DNA from: Phycisphaeraceae bacterium
GTDB lineage: Bacteria > Planctomycetota > Phycisphaerae > Phycisphaerales > UBA1924
Length of the DNA: 64,000 nucleotides
Assembly (NCBI GenBank): GCA_020639155.1
Contig: JACKHF010000002.1
Coordinates: 372,001-436,000, forward strand
Direction: 5' to 3'
Below are positions 25,894-35,829 of this stretch, in pieces. Both the position numbers and the translations under genes were made by a program. Numbering within the stretch: the first letter of the stretch is position 1; each line of letters begins with the position of its first letter. The notes below the pieces were generated by a model. It was given only the letters and a program-made list of their open reading frames with translations, was not told where the DNA came from and did not search any database.

Positions 25894-27261
25894 TTAGCGA
25901 CCACGAAGATCGAATGCATCAGGCGACAATGCCGGCCTTGGCAACTGCACGTCATCGGGAATCTCACCCTTCACTGACATTTCGACTTTCTCAAGGATGG
26001 TCGGAATGGTCTCGTCTGCACGGAAACCTTCCGCTGTATGGATGACTTGGTTGTTCGATCCGACCACCGCAAAGTGCGGATAGCTCTTGCCGCGATACGC
26101 CTTGAACAGCCCGTCGTTTTCGAGATATACCACCGGGAATGTGATGTTGTTCGCAGCAAGGAACTTGCGGAGATTCTCCTCGTTCCTCTCTCGCACAGCC
26201 ATGCCGATCACCTTCACAGGCTGATCCTTGTATTTGTTTGCAATATCCTGCACTGCTGCAGTTGCTTCCTTCGCAGTGGGATTCCACGATGCGAAGAAGT
26301 ACAGCACGATGGTCTGGTTCTGCATCTGGTCAAGTGCAACCTGCTTGCCATTGAGATCCATCAGATCGAAAGCGGGTGGTGGGAACGTGTTCACACCGCG
26401 TGGTTGGACTGGGCCTTCCTGCTCGTTGCCATCGCCGGCACCGCCAAGAACATTCTGATCGTTGCTTGCACGATCGACAATCGGCGGGATAATGTCTTCC
26501 GCGTACCCCTCGGGTGTGGGGATATTGAAGACTGTTTCGGGGATTTCTGGATTCAGCTTCAGATTTGTAATGGTGATGGTTTCAACAACCTTGGCGTCGC
26601 CTGCGGCGGCGCTGAGAGTTTCCTTCTTTCGGGGAAGATGATCCTCGGCGCCAAAGTACCAGCGGCGCTTGTCCTTGTTCTCCCCATAATCAATAAAGAC
26701 AACATCACACTTGACACCGCCAACTGTTTCCTGCCCAATGACTTTCGAATCTGTTGCAGCGAGTTCCTGTTCGAACGGATCGGCAAGCTTGAGATTGCTC
26801 ATCCATGTGGTGTTGGCCATCTGTACCTGGCTGCTGCGCGCGCTACGAGCGAACTTTTCGATGACCTTCTTCTGCTCGTGATCGATCCAGAGCACGGACG
26901 CGTTGCGATCAACAACCTCAAACTCGACTGTTGCGTCAGACACACCGGAGACCGCAGGAACCATCGAAGCCTTGGAACTGCCTTCGTGGCGAGCACGCCA
27001 GCGGAGACCGGCATTGATGTCACGCTTCATGGTGATTTCACTCTTGCCTGACTGTTTCAGGGATGAGCCACCGAACGGAATCTCGCTCTCCATCGTGCTG
27101 GTGAACTGCAGAGACTGTGCCAGTCCGATTGCATCGACAGCCTTCAACAGGACAGCTTGTGCGTCCGGATCAGCGAATGATGTGCTGGGAGCGGCTGCGA
27201 CAATGGCTGCCACAGAAGTCAAGAAAATGTGATGCGCACCTGTGTGCCGGGCAAGCGACAT
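25894..27261 (-). CDS. Secreted protein with LolA-like/DUF2092-type domain and cysteine-less redoxin fold
   Basis: The product has about 455 residues with a signal peptide (ending near STSFA-DP). Residues about 30-260 resemble the outer-membrane lipoprotein-sorting/DUF2092 beta-sheet family (LQFTSTMESEIPFGG, WYFGAEDHLPRKKETLS, NIPTPEGYAEDI). The C-terminal 160 residues are a TlpA/redoxin-like thioredoxin fold (FDLMDLNGKQVALDQMQNQT, VLYFFASWNPTAKEATAAVQ, FPVVYLENDGLFKAYRG, PHFAVVGSNNQV). The usual WCxxC is replaced by WNPTAK, so thiol-disulfide exchange is not expected. The start at 27261 is favoured by GGAG 7 bases upstream; GTG at 27327 also opens the frame. Confidence 0.7.
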   Translation of the reverse strand: MSLARHTGAHHIFLTSVAAIVAAAPSTSFADPDAQAVLLKAVDAIGLAQSLQFTSTMESEIPFGGSSLKQSGKSEITMKRDINAGLRWRARHEGSSKASMVPAVSGVSDATVEFEVVDRNASVLWIDHEQKKVIEKFARSARSSQVQMANTTWMSNLKLADPFEQELAATDSKVIGQETVGGVKCDVVFIDYGENKDKRRWYFGAEDHLPRKKETLSAAAGDAKVVETITITNLKLNPEIPETVFNIPTPEGYAEDIIPPIVDRASNDQNVLGGAGDGNEQEGPVQPRGVNTFPPPAFDLMDLNGKQVALDQMQNQTIVLYFFASWNPTAKEATAAVQDIANKYKDQPVKVIGMAVRERNEENLRKFLAANNITFPVVYLENDGLFKAYRGKSYPHFAVVGSNNQVIHTAEGFRADETIPTILEKVEMSVKGEIPDDVQLPRPALSPDAFDLRGR

Positions 27262-27477
27262 GCTCATACTCCAGTTGAAAAGTTCAGGGATAAATCGATT
27301 CTCTCCAGACCGACAGGATGGGCACACTGCCTCATTCCGTCATCTTCTTTCGGGTCAGGGACCCAATCTCCTTCGCCCTCATGCGAACCCTGTCGATAAT
27401 AGGACGAACCGACAGCAATCCACCAGTCAGCAAGGTCCGGGTCGATACGAAATCCATCTCATTCTTGTTCATACATT

Positions 27478-28467
27478 ATGGGACCGGATTTGTGGGGCCG
27501 CAGTGCCGGTGAAGGAAAGTTTCAATTGAACTGCATTCAAATCGCAAGTCTGGCACTTCAGGAGGATCGCATCAAGAGTGAGGTTGCTCAGGCTCTCGGG
27601 GTGGGGGCGTGCTTTCTTGCTGTCTTCGTTGCGCTTGCGTTGCTGGCAGTTGCGAAACATTGGATGCGATTTGCCAGGGACAACGCAGACAAGGTTGATA
27701 CCAAGCCGGATTCCTTCAGAATGCAGGAGGGGTTTGTGCTTGTGTTTGGCGCATTTGCCATGTTTTTCTGTGTTCTTGTTCTTCAGTCAATCTTCAACGT
27801 GGTCGCATCGCGTTTTATGGAGAGCAAGGAGAGCGCTGGCGAGATTGCATCGATTGGCTCGTATCTGTGTGCGAGTGTTGGGCTTGTCATGGTGTGCGCG
27901 TATGCGCGCAACGACACATGGCAGCATGTTCTCTGGGGATCGTCGTTTCGGATGTCCGTCGTCCGGGGTGTCTTGTGCTATGTATTTTTCCTTCCCATGC
28001 TGCTGGGTGTTTCGATGATTTTGCCTGTATTGTGGCAGATGTTGACAGGCCATGAACCAAGCCAGTTGGCGCACGAGTTATTGCGTGCGATAAACTCAGA
28101 GGGACTCAACGCGACTTCATTTCTGATCATGGTGAGCGCTGGACTGGGTGCTCCTGTCTTTGAGGAGTTGCTGTTCCGTGGGTGTATTCAGGATGGAGTA
28201 GTCAGAGTTGTCGGCGACGGAAGGTTGCAGAACTGGTTTGCAATCCTGTTTACATCGGTTGTTTTTACTTCACTGCATATTGGTGTTGTTGACGGAGAGT
28301 ACTTCGCACTTGGTCCTATCTTTGCTTTGAGTGTTGCCTGCGGGCTGGCCTTTGCCCGAAGAAGATGTGTGCTTGACACAATACTTGTCCACATGTTGTT
28401 CAACGTGATGAGTCTTGCAATCACAGTTGCGATCATGTCGAGTGATGCTGCTTCGACTGCCGGGTAA
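27478..28467 (+). CDS. CPBP-family intramembrane metalloprotease
   Basis: This is a protein of up to 329 residues with about eight hydrophobic segments. The CPBP/CAAX-protease motif 1 is present as FEELLFRG, motif 2 is in VVFTSLHIG, and the third, VHMLFNVMS, supplies a further metal-site His/Asn. Such enzymes process prenylated proteins or act in immunity and pheromone maturation; the substrate here is unknown. The ATG at 27478 lacks an RBS, while AAGGAAAG precedes a possible TTG start at 27526. It is divergent from the redoxin-fold protein and ends one base from the convergent MBL gene. Confidence 0.83.
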   Translation: MGPDLWGRSAGEGKFQLNCIQIASLALQEDRIKSEVAQALGVGACFLAVFVALALLAVAKHWMRFARDNADKVDTKPDSFRMQEGFVLVFGAFAMFFCVLVLQSIFNVVASRFMESKESAGEIASIGSYLCASVGLVMVCAYARNDTWQHVLWGSSFRMSVVRGVLCYVFFLPMLLGVSMILPVLWQMLTGHEPSQLAHELLRAINSEGLNATSFLIMVSAGLGAPVFEELLFRGCIQDGVVRVVGDGRLQNWFAILFTSVVFTSLHIGVVDGEYFALGPIFALSVACGLAFARRRCVLDTILVHMLFNVMSLAITVAIMSSDAASTAG

Positions 28468-28468
28468 G

Positions 28469-29158
28469 TCATGCTCTGACGAATGGGTTGGTGTGTTTTT
28501 CTGTGCCGATGGTTGTTTCTGGTCCATGCCCGGGTAGCACAAGCGTATCGTCCGGGAGTGTGTAGAGTTCTCGCGTGATCGCGTCGATGAGATCGTTGTG
28601 GTTTGATGACGGAAAGTCGGTGCGTCCGATGGATCCTGCAAAGAGCGCATCGCCCGCGATGCACACACCGGTGTCCTTGTTGTACAGGCTGACACTTCCG
28701 GGTGAGTGCCCCGGCGTATGGCGGACATCCCACGTCAGGCCAGCGATATCGAGCGTGTCATTGTGGTTGAGCAATCGATCTGCCGATGGCGTGGTGACGG
28801 GTAATCCATAGCTTGCGCTCATGTTCAACTGTGGATCAGTCAGCCAGTCCCGTTCGTCGGTGTGGATGAGGATCGGGGTGTTGGCAAATGCAGCACGAAC
28901 GTCTCGCACGCCAGCAATGTGGTCGATGTGCGCGTGTGTCAGGATGAGTTCGTCCGGCGTGAATCCCTGCAACCTCACAAAGTCGATCATCGTGCCGGGT
29001 TCAAAGCTCGCGTCGATGATCGAGCAGTGGCGGGTATCGCCAGCATTCTGCGCAACGACATAACAGTTTGTTTCAAAGGGGCCGAGCGTAAACCGAAAGA
29101 TGGTCACCTGATCTGAGTGGAAGACAACGTCGGCCTGATCGATTTCGTGCGTGCTCAT
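28469..29158 (-). CDS. MBL-fold metallohydrolase (glyoxalase II-like)
   Basis: The 229-residue cytoplasmic protein has the di-metal motif THAHIDHIAG, followed by HTPGHSPGSVS, AGDALFAGSIGRTDFP and LPGHGPETTIG. The arrangement matches small hydroxyacylglutathione-hydrolase-like enzymes. The substrate cannot be fixed from sequence. The start at 29158 is preferred because AGGAT lies just upstream and the protein begins like its relatives; the frame is open for 200 more bases. It is divergent from the cupin gene. Confidence 0.88.
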   Translation of the reverse strand: MSTHEIDQADVVFHSDQVTIFRFTLGPFETNCYVVAQNAGDTRHCSIIDASFEPGTMIDFVRLQGFTPDELILTHAHIDHIAGVRDVRAAFANTPILIHTDERDWLTDPQLNMSASYGLPVTTPSADRLLNHNDTLDIAGLTWDVRHTPGHSPGSVSLYNKDTGVCIAGDALFAGSIGRTDFPSSNHNDLIDAITRELYTLPDDTLVLPGHGPETTIGTEKHTNPFVRA

Positions 29159-29213
29159 TGACAATCCTATGGCATGACGAGAGACATACAGTCCCATTGC
29201 AAAGGAGCACAGC

Positions 29214-29582
29214 ATGGATATCCGTAATCTTGACGAGGTCACGATGAACCCGGTCCAGATGGACGGCGCAAATGGCGTTCGTATGGCGATCATGGTGGGG
29301 CGGGACGATGGCGCACCACACTTTGCGATGCGCAAGTTCGAGGTTGAGCCGGGTGGGAACACACCTCGCCATCAGCACGATTACGAGCACGAGGTCATTA
29401 TCCTTGGTGGATCGGGGACGGTGCTGCTCCACGGTGAGGATCGAACACTGAAGGCTGGTGATGTGCTCTATGTGCCAGCGGACTCTGAGCACCAGTTCCG
29501 TGCGGATCAAGGTACGTCATTGGAGTTCATCTGTCTGGTGCCGGTTGAGCGCAACTGCGGTGGTGACACACCGGGCAGTTGA
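29214..29582 (+). CDS. Small cupin-domain protein
   Basis: This is a 122-residue single cupin. The first metal motif is in TPRHQHDYEHEVIILGGSG (two or three His and a Glu), the second in GDVLYVPADSEHQFRA. It should fold as a beta-barrel that binds a metal; the substrate is unknown. AAAGGAG precedes the start. It is followed 58 bp later by the pirin gene, and the two may share a transcript. Confidence 0.85.
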   Translation: MDIRNLDEVTMNPVQMDGANGVRMAIMVGRDDGAPHFAMRKFEVEPGGNTPRHQHDYEHEVIILGGSGTVLLHGEDRTLKAGDVLYVPADSEHQFRADQGTSLEFICLVPVERNCGGDTPGS

Positions 29583-29640
29583 GTGTCACATCACGAAACA
29601 GGGTGCATCCAAATACCAGTAACAAGGAAAGGATGACACC

Positions 29641-30357
29641 ATGATCCAGAGACGAAAAGCGGACGAGCGAGGCAAGGCAAACTACGGGTGGCTCGACGCG
29701 CGGTACACGTTCTCGTTTGGCGAGTACTACGACCCTGACCACATCCACTTCGGGCCGTTGCGCGTGATGAATCAGGACCGTGTTGCGCCAGGTCGCGGAT
29801 TCCCGCGTCACGGGCACGACAACATGGAGATTGTCACGTATGTGCTCCACGGCGTGCTTGAGCACAAGGATTCCATGGGCAACGGATCCCAGATGAAACC
29901 GGGCGATGTGCAGTTCATGTCAGCTGGTTCGGGCGTGCAGCACTCCGAGTACAACGCATTAAAGGACGAAGAACTCCGCCTCATGCAGATGTGGGTTGTA
30001 CCCGCACAGCGCAACACAGAACCGCGATACGAGCAGAGAACTTTTGCTGACGGCGAACGTCGTAGTACCCTGAAACTCTGTGTTTCACCGGATGGAGAGG
30101 GCGATTCTCTCACGATCGGGCAGGACGCTCGCATGTACACGGGGCTCTTCGACAGCGGTGAAACAGTAACACATGATCTGACTGCAAAGGCAGCATACCT
30201 GCATGTTGCTGAAGGCTCGGTCACTGTGAACGGCCAGACACTCCATCCGGGTGATGGCGCGGAGATCACCGATGAGTCGGAGATTGAGATCACCGGTGTG
30301 GAGCGTGCGAATGTTGTGTTGTGGGAGTTCCCTGCGGCGCTTGTTGTGATCGCGTAA
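29641..30357 (+). CDS. Pirin-family protein (YhhW-like bicupin)
   Basis: The 238-residue protein shows the pirin pattern: WLDARYTFSFGEYYDPDHIH, FGPLRVMNQDRVAPGRGFPR, HGHDNMEIVTYVLHGVLEHK, and GDVQFMSAGSGVQHSEYN. Metal ligands His (HGHDNME and SGVQHSE) are all visible. Bacterial YhhW-type pirins can have quercetinase activity; the physiological role is open. AAGGAAAGGATG lies upstream. The stop abuts the convergent ogt stop with no gap. Confidence 0.92.
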   Translation: MIQRRKADERGKANYGWLDARYTFSFGEYYDPDHIHFGPLRVMNQDRVAPGRGFPRHGHDNMEIVTYVLHGVLEHKDSMGNGSQMKPGDVQFMSAGSGVQHSEYNALKDEELRLMQMWVVPAQRNTEPRYEQRTFADGERRSTLKLCVSPDGEGDSLTIGQDARMYTGLFDSGETVTHDLTAKAAYLHVAEGSVTVNGQTLHPGDGAEITDESEIEITGVERANVVLWEFPAALVVIA

Positions 30358-30891
30358 CTACACGAACAGTGTTGCGCCGCACATGGCTCGCTCGTGATCG
30401 ATCAGCCATCGTTTGCGTTCCAGTCCGCCCGCGTATCCGTGGAGCTTGCCCTGCGAGTCGATGACGCGATGGCAGGGCACAATGATGGCGATCGGATTTG
30501 CGCCGTTGGCAGCGCCGACCGCGCGGGAGTAGTTGGGGCCGCCCACGCGCTTTGCGAGTTCGCCGTAACTGATGGTGATGCCTGCAGGGATAGAACAGAG
30601 TTCGCGCCAGACAGTGTGCTGGAAGTCTGTGCCGTGTGCAGCGAGCGGGAGATCAAACGTCGAGCGCGAGCTTGCGAAGTATGCATGCAGTTGCGCAATC
30701 GCTTCATTGAGGATGTGTTTCAATGGTGCTGGAGCATCTGACCCATCTGGTGCATCATCATTGGGCTTGTCGAACGCAACCTCTGACACGCCGGCAGTCC
30801 CATCGGCGTTAGTCCGCGCGGTGACTCGGATGATGCCCAAAGGTGAATTAAGTTGGGCGGATGCGATGGTGTCTGTTGCTGGTGCTGGCAT
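30358..30891 (-). CDS. ogt: Methylated-DNA--protein-cysteine S-methyltransferase
   Basis: This is a 177-residue repair protein that takes alkyl groups from O6-alkylguanine onto a cysteine. The active-site motif PCHRVIDSQGKLHGYAGG is intact. GTDFQHTVWRELCSIPAGIT and SYGELAKRVG form the DNA-binding part. The N-terminal domain is short, closer to Ogt than Ada. GGAGA precedes the ATG. It is divergent from acnA across 200 bp. Confidence 0.93.
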   Translation of the reverse strand: MPAPATDTIASAQLNSPLGIIRVTARTNADGTAGVSEVAFDKPNDDAPDGSDAPAPLKHILNEAIAQLHAYFASSRSTFDLPLAAHGTDFQHTVWRELCSIPAGITISYGELAKRVGGPNYSRAVGAANGANPIAIIVPCHRVIDSQGKLHGYAGGLERKRWLIDHERAMCGATLFV

Positions 30892-31091
30892 GAGATTCTC
30901 CGGGCAAGTCTATGTTCGCAATCTGTGCGGATGAAGATTGTGGGTTGTCCTCTGTATCTTTCGTGTGTGGAACCCCGGATGGCACCCCTGTTTTCTTGCC
31001 ACCAGCCCGGGTGCGGTCTAGCGTGAGATCGGATTCGGTCGATTGACCTGCCAGACGCACTTTCTGCCCGCCTCAGCATCCGGAGCCCGAC

Positions 31092-33860
31092 ATGACAACA
31101 TCAAACCCGTTCAACTCGCGTGCGACCCTCAAGACCAAGCACGGCGAGTACACCATGTTCAGGCTCGGCGCGCTCGAAGAGCAGGGGATGACGAAGATCG
31201 CACGGCTGCCGTATTCGATCCGTGTACTGCTCGAATCGCTATTGCGGAATGTTGACGGGTACACGGTCACATCAGACGACGTGTCCGGGCTCTGCAGCTA
31301 TGACCCAAAGAATGTGAAGGCTGAGGAACTCCCATTCATGCCTGGCCGAGTCGTGCTGCAGGACTTCACGGGCGTGCCGTGCGTGGTTGATCTTGCTGCG
31401 ATGCGTGACGCAATGAAACATCTTGGCGGCGATCCTTCAATGATCAATCCCGATGTGCAGTGCGACCTTGTGATCGACCACTCGGTGCAGGTGGACGACT
31501 TTGCGACGCGCGTCGCGCTGACGATCAACGCACAGAAGGAGTTCGAGCGCAACAACGAACGCTATGAGTTCCTGAAGTGGGGACAGCAGTCATTGAGTAA
31601 CTTCTCGGTTGTGCCGCCCGCAACCGGCATCGTGCATCAGGTGAATCTTGAGTACCTTGCCAAGGGTGTGCTGACCAAGGAAGCGGATGGCAAGACGGTT
31701 GCGTATCCTGATTCGCTTGTTGGCACGGACAGCCACACAACCATGATCAACGGTCTCGGTGTTGTCGGCTGGGGTGTGGGCGGTATCGAGGCCGAAGCAG
31801 TCATGCTGGGCCAGCCGGTATACATGCTCACGCCAGAAGTTGTCGGGTTCAAGCTCACAGGCAAACTGCCTGAGGGGACAACCGCGACGGATCTTGTGCT
31901 GACCATCACGCAGATGCTCCGCAAGCACGGTGTTGTTGAGAAGTTTGTCGAGTTCTTCGGGCCCGGCATGGCTGACCTTGCGTTGCCCGATCGTGCGACC
32001 ATTGCAAATATGGCACCGGAGTACGGCGCAACGATCGGGTTCTTCCCGATCGACAAGGTGACAATCGATTATATGAAGCTGACGAACCGCTCCGATGCTC
32101 AGGTTGAGCTTGTCGAGGAGTATGCGCGTGCGAATCACTTGTGGTGGACACCTGACGCGCCGGAGCCCGAGTTTGCCAGCGTGCTTGAGCTTGATCTTTC
32201 GACGGTGCAGCCATCGCTTGCTGGCCCAAAGCGTCCGCAGGATCGCGTGCTGCTGGCGGATATGCAGACAGAGTTCAAGCGTGCATTGACAGCCAAGGTC
32301 GGACCGCAAGGCCTCGGTGTTGATCCTGCCAAGGTTGGCGCAAGCGCAACGGTTGTGCATACCGAGGAGAGCCATCCCGCGCAGCCCGGTCTGACGTCGG
32401 AACTGAAGCACGGCTCGGTTGTCATCGCTGCGATCACGAGTTGCACGAACACATCGAACCCGGATGTGATGGTCGCAGCGGGGCTCGTCGCTCGCAAGGC
32501 GCGTGCGCTCGGACTCACGCGCAAGCCATGGGTGAAGACGAGTCTTGCGCCCGGTTCAAAGGTTGTGACGGAGTATTACGACAAGGCGAATCTGACCGAG
32601 GATCTCGACGCGATGGGATTCGACACGGTCGGGTACGGCTGCACAACGTGCATCGGCAACTCCGGCCCACTCCCGGGTGAGATCGAGAAGGCAATCAAGG
32701 AGGGCGATCTTGCAGTTGCGAGTGTGCTCTCGGGCAATCGCAACTTCGAGGGCCGTGTGCATCCCGCGGTGCGTGCGAACTTCCTTGCGTCGCCGCCGCT
32801 GGTTGTGGCGTATTCGATCGCGGGTACGGTTGATATCGATCTGATCCACGATCCGATCGCAACGACACCCGATGGCAAGGATGTGTATCTGAAGGACATC
32901 TGGCCGACCCAGGCAGAAGTGCGCACGATTGTGGACTCGTGCGTGACTCGCCAGCAGTTTGAAGAGAAATACGCTGGTGTGTTCACTGAGAACGATACGT
33001 GGAACGCGGTTCCGGTGTCGAAGAGCGAACTGTATACATGGGACGAAAAGTCAACGTACATCCAGAACCCGCCATTCTTCGCGGGCATGACGACTGATGC
33101 GCCGGGGCTCACACCGATCCGCGGTGCGCGCTGTCTTGCACTCTTGGGTGACTCTGTGACGACGGACCACATCTCGCCGGCGGGCAATATCGATCCTGTC
33201 ACACCTGCAGGCAAGTATCTGATTGAGCACGGTGTACCAAAGCACGATTTCAACTCGTTCGGTTCCCGCCGAGGGAACGATCGCGTGATGACGCGTGGCA
33301 CGTTCGCGAACGTGCGCATCCGCAACCGGATTGCGGCCGGCGAAGACGGCACGATTCCCGAGGGTGGCTGGACGCGTGATTTCACCAGAGTTGGCAAGGG
33401 CAGCGTTGCGTACATCTATGACGCGTCGCTGAACTACAAGGCTGAGGGGACACCGCTCATCGTGCTTGCTGGCAAGGACTACGGCATGGGTTCGAGTCGT
33501 GATTGGGCAGCCAAGGGCACGATGCTGCTCGGTGTAAAGGCAGTGATCGCGGAGAGCTTCGAACGTATCCACAGAAGCAACCTCGTGTTCATGGGTGTGC
33601 TCCCGATGCAGTTCAAGGACGGGCAGACCGCTGAAACACTTGGGCTGACGGGGTATGAGACTTTCGATATCACGCTGCCGAACCCCGTTGAACCGCGCTG
33701 CGATGTGCATGTTACCGCGACACTCGAGGATGGATCGAAGGTCGAGTTTACCTGCTTATGTCGCATCGACACGCCGATTGAGATCGATTACGCATCCAAC
33801 GGCGGCATTCTGCAGACCGTGATCCGCAAGAAGCTGAACTCAAGCGTGCAGCACGCGTAA
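31092..33860 (+). CDS. acnA: Aconitate hydratase (AcnA/IRP1 type)
   Basis: The 922-residue TCA-cycle enzyme isomerises citrate and isocitrate with a 4Fe-4S cluster. Cluster cysteines are seen in ITSCTNTSNPDVM and GCTTCIGNSGPL. LVGTDSHTTMINGLGVVGWG, FNSFGSRRGNDRVMTRGTFA, and GKDYGMGSSRDWAAKG are typical of the AcnA/IRP1 branch. Length is normal (about 900 residues). It has its own terminator at 33888-33919 and no close partner genes. Confidence 0.97.
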   Translation: MTTSNPFNSRATLKTKHGEYTMFRLGALEEQGMTKIARLPYSIRVLLESLLRNVDGYTVTSDDVSGLCSYDPKNVKAEELPFMPGRVVLQDFTGVPCVVDLAAMRDAMKHLGGDPSMINPDVQCDLVIDHSVQVDDFATRVALTINAQKEFERNNERYEFLKWGQQSLSNFSVVPPATGIVHQVNLEYLAKGVLTKEADGKTVAYPDSLVGTDSHTTMINGLGVVGWGVGGIEAEAVMLGQPVYMLTPEVVGFKLTGKLPEGTTATDLVLTITQMLRKHGVVEKFVEFFGPGMADLALPDRATIANMAPEYGATIGFFPIDKVTIDYMKLTNRSDAQVELVEEYARANHLWWTPDAPEPEFASVLELDLSTVQPSLAGPKRPQDRVLLADMQTEFKRALTAKVGPQGLGVDPAKVGASATVVHTEESHPAQPGLTSELKHGSVVIAAITSCTNTSNPDVMVAAGLVARKARALGLTRKPWVKTSLAPGSKVVTEYYDKANLTEDLDAMGFDTVGYGCTTCIGNSGPLPGEIEKAIKEGDLAVASVLSGNRNFEGRVHPAVRANFLASPPLVVAYSIAGTVDIDLIHDPIATTPDGKDVYLKDIWPTQAEVRTIVDSCVTRQQFEEKYAGVFTENDTWNAVPVSKSELYTWDEKSTYIQNPPFFAGMTTDAPGLTPIRGARCLALLGDSVTTDHISPAGNIDPVTPAGKYLIEHGVPKHDFNSFGSRRGNDRVMTRGTFANVRIRNRIAAGEDGTIPEGGWTRDFTRVGKGSVAYIYDASLNYKAEGTPLIVLAGKDYGMGSSRDWAAKGTMLLGVKAVIAESFERIHRSNLVFMGVLPMQFKDGQTAETLGLTGYETFDITLPNPVEPRCDVHVTATLEDGSKVEFTCLCRIDTPIEIDYASNGGILQTVIRKKLNSSVQHA

Positions 33861-33887
33861 TCAATAGGGCAAACATACGTAACAAAG

Positions 33888-33919
33888 AGAAAACCCCGGT
33901 CATTTGATTGGGGTTTTCT
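33888..33919 (+). terminator. Rho-independent terminator of acnA
   Basis: AGAAAACCCC (33888-33897) pairs with GGGGTTTTCT (33910-33919), with a T-rich 3' arm. It lies between convergent genes and could serve both acnA and the fibre-like gene ending at 33946. Confidence 0.75.
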
Positions 33920-33945
33920 TCAATCGACGATTAAAGTATCCGTGC

Positions 33946-35700
33946 TCAGAGCTCATTGATTGTGTATCGCACAACCACGCGAATAATGCGCCTGCTGGTC
34001 CCGATGATGCTGGAGTTTGACGTATCTGTCACATGCAACTGATACTGATAGGATTCGTTATCAATCAGGTTGTAGTTTGTATTTGGGCTGAGGTCCTGAT
34101 ATGCGACTGTGCCGGAACTGCCGGTCGAGTCAACCGTTGCAATCACATTGCTTTGGCCGTTGTCCTCATGCTGGACAAGGGAGACTCGAACATCTGCAAC
34201 CGATGATGAATCCTCGATTACTGCGACGATGGCAACGACTGTTGCACCATCGGGCAGAACGACTGGTGCGCCAAGTGTTGCTGTTCCACTTGTGACATAT
34301 GCCGACCAGCCGTCATGGATAACAGTAGCAGATGAGTCAGATCCGATGAAAGCGCTTGAACCAATGCTGATCACCTGGAGCTTTGGCTCGACAAAGTCGA
34401 AGATGCCTGCACGGACTGTGCCTGCGACATGGAGCTCTGCCTGCGGGTCTGCAACACCGATGCCCACATTGCCGCTGAAGTAACCACGGCCCTCAAAGTA
34501 CCCGCCGTACCCGTTTGCGCTGTCGGTCTTTCCTCTGACACCATAGTTTGTCCCGGTATCGCCGTCGGCATATCCGTACACACCATGTCCGCTGGTGCTG
34601 TTCGCGTGCCCGAACACGCCATAAGTCACACCCCCGCCTGCTGTGGAATCACCAAAGACACCGCGCCCCGCATTGCTTGGTGTCCAGCCGTACACGCCGT
34701 AGGTCACACCGGTGCCTGATGTTGCAGCACCGAAGACGCCTCGACCAGCATTGCTTGCGGTTCTGAACTGCCCGCCATATGTCACCCCAGTGCCGCTAGT
34801 CGCGTTTCCGTAGACACCAGTGCCTGCATTGCTTCGCGAGTTTCCATAGACACCAACAGTTGCTCCGGTGCCAGCTGTTGTGTCGCCGAACACACCTCGA
34901 CCGCCGTTGCTCGCACTCCAGCCGTATGTGCCGACAGCAAACCCTGAACCGGCGTTCGCGGCACCGAACACACCGACACCGTTGCCGGCAGTGGAAGTTC
35001 CTCGAATACTTGATCCACTGGAGTAGATAACTTCGAAGCGTCCATTTGTGGGATTATTTGTGCCAATGCCAACTGGTCCGTTGTTGTAGAACAGCACATC
35101 ACCATTGGCCTGCCATCCAACACCACCATCAATAAAACCACCAGACTGGGATGTCATAGTGTGCGAGGAGAGGTGGTTGGTGCCTTGAGAATCTGTACCA
35201 GACTGAAATGTGGTCGTATGGTTTGATTCAGCAGGGTCAGCATCGGCATTGGCGGCGTCGGTGTCAGCGGATGCGTGCGATGCGATTGAGACAGGGGCAA
35301 CCAGCACCGGCTTGCGGGGAGTGAGAATAGTCATCTCAGCATCACTGTTTGATTCCCGCACACTGATCTGGAGATATTTCACACCTCCTGCCAGGTGCTG
35401 GGCAGCGATTGGGAGATCAATCGCAATACGCCCGTCAACAATCGAAGCTTCATTCACCACGAGTGTTGTGCCGAGTTGGTTTCCTCCTGATACTGCATCA
35501 AAGAGTGCAAACTGAAGATCAACAACACCGTTGAGTCGCTCGCCGTGGAGTCTGAGTTCGCCGTCGTATGCGAGTGTGACTGTTGATCCTGCCTGGGTTG
35601 CATCTGCACCAACAGATGGCGGCAGGGATTGGGCCAGAGTTGAGGCACATGTTCCGGCAAGCAACGAGCATGTCATGGCTGTGGTGACGAATCGACTCAT
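33946..35700 (-). CDS. Secreted fibre-like protein with six to seven 26-residue repeats (paralogue F)
   Basis: The product has 584 residues with a signal peptide ending ASTLA-QS. The N-terminal domain (VTLAYDGELRLHGERLNGVV to LTPRKPVLVAPVSI) is recognisably the same as in the 13291-20252 array. A GPVGIGTNNP motif leads into six to seven tandem repeats of exactly 26 residues, each with two G-V-[FY]-G strands about 13 residues apart. VGIGVADPQAELHV then precedes an unassigned C-terminal beta domain (from about residue 450, ending VVVRYTINEL). The start at 35700 has GAGGGGAA upstream. A secreted stalk or adhesin is inferred. Substrate and partners are unknown. Confidence 0.72.
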   Translation of the reverse strand: MSRFVTTAMTCSLLAGTCASTLAQSLPPSVGADATQAGSTVTLAYDGELRLHGERLNGVVDLQFALFDAVSGGNQLGTTLVVNEASIVDGRIAIDLPIAAQHLAGGVKYLQISVRESNSDAEMTILTPRKPVLVAPVSIASHASADTDAANADADPAESNHTTTFQSGTDSQGTNHLSSHTMTSQSGGFIDGGVGWQANGDVLFYNNGPVGIGTNNPTNGRFEVIYSSGSSIRGTSTAGNGVGVFGAANAGSGFAVGTYGWSASNGGRGVFGDTTAGTGATVGVYGNSRSNAGTGVYGNATSGTGVTYGGQFRTASNAGRGVFGAATSGTGVTYGVYGWTPSNAGRGVFGDSTAGGGVTYGVFGHANSTSGHGVYGYADGDTGTNYGVRGKTDSANGYGGYFEGRGYFSGNVGIGVADPQAELHVAGTVRAGIFDFVEPKLQVISIGSSAFIGSDSSATVIHDGWSAYVTSGTATLGAPVVLPDGATVVAIVAVIEDSSSVADVRVSLVQHEDNGQSNVIATVDSTGSSGTVAYQDLSPNTNYNLIDNESYQYQLHVTDTSNSSIIGTSRRIIRVVVRYTINEL

Positions 35701-35829
35701 AGCAGTTCCCCTCAAACGAAATGATGTGCGATGATTGGCCTCATCCATGCCCGCCCCTCAACGAGTTGGCAGGGAGCCATTACCCAATATTCTAGCAGAA
35801 CCACCAGACGGATGCATAGGGGAAAATAT

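Noticed and set aside
26038..27051. 337-codon plus-strand frame opposite the redoxin-fold gene
   Set aside because: Antisense shadow with no recognisable motif; the minus strand has clear domains.
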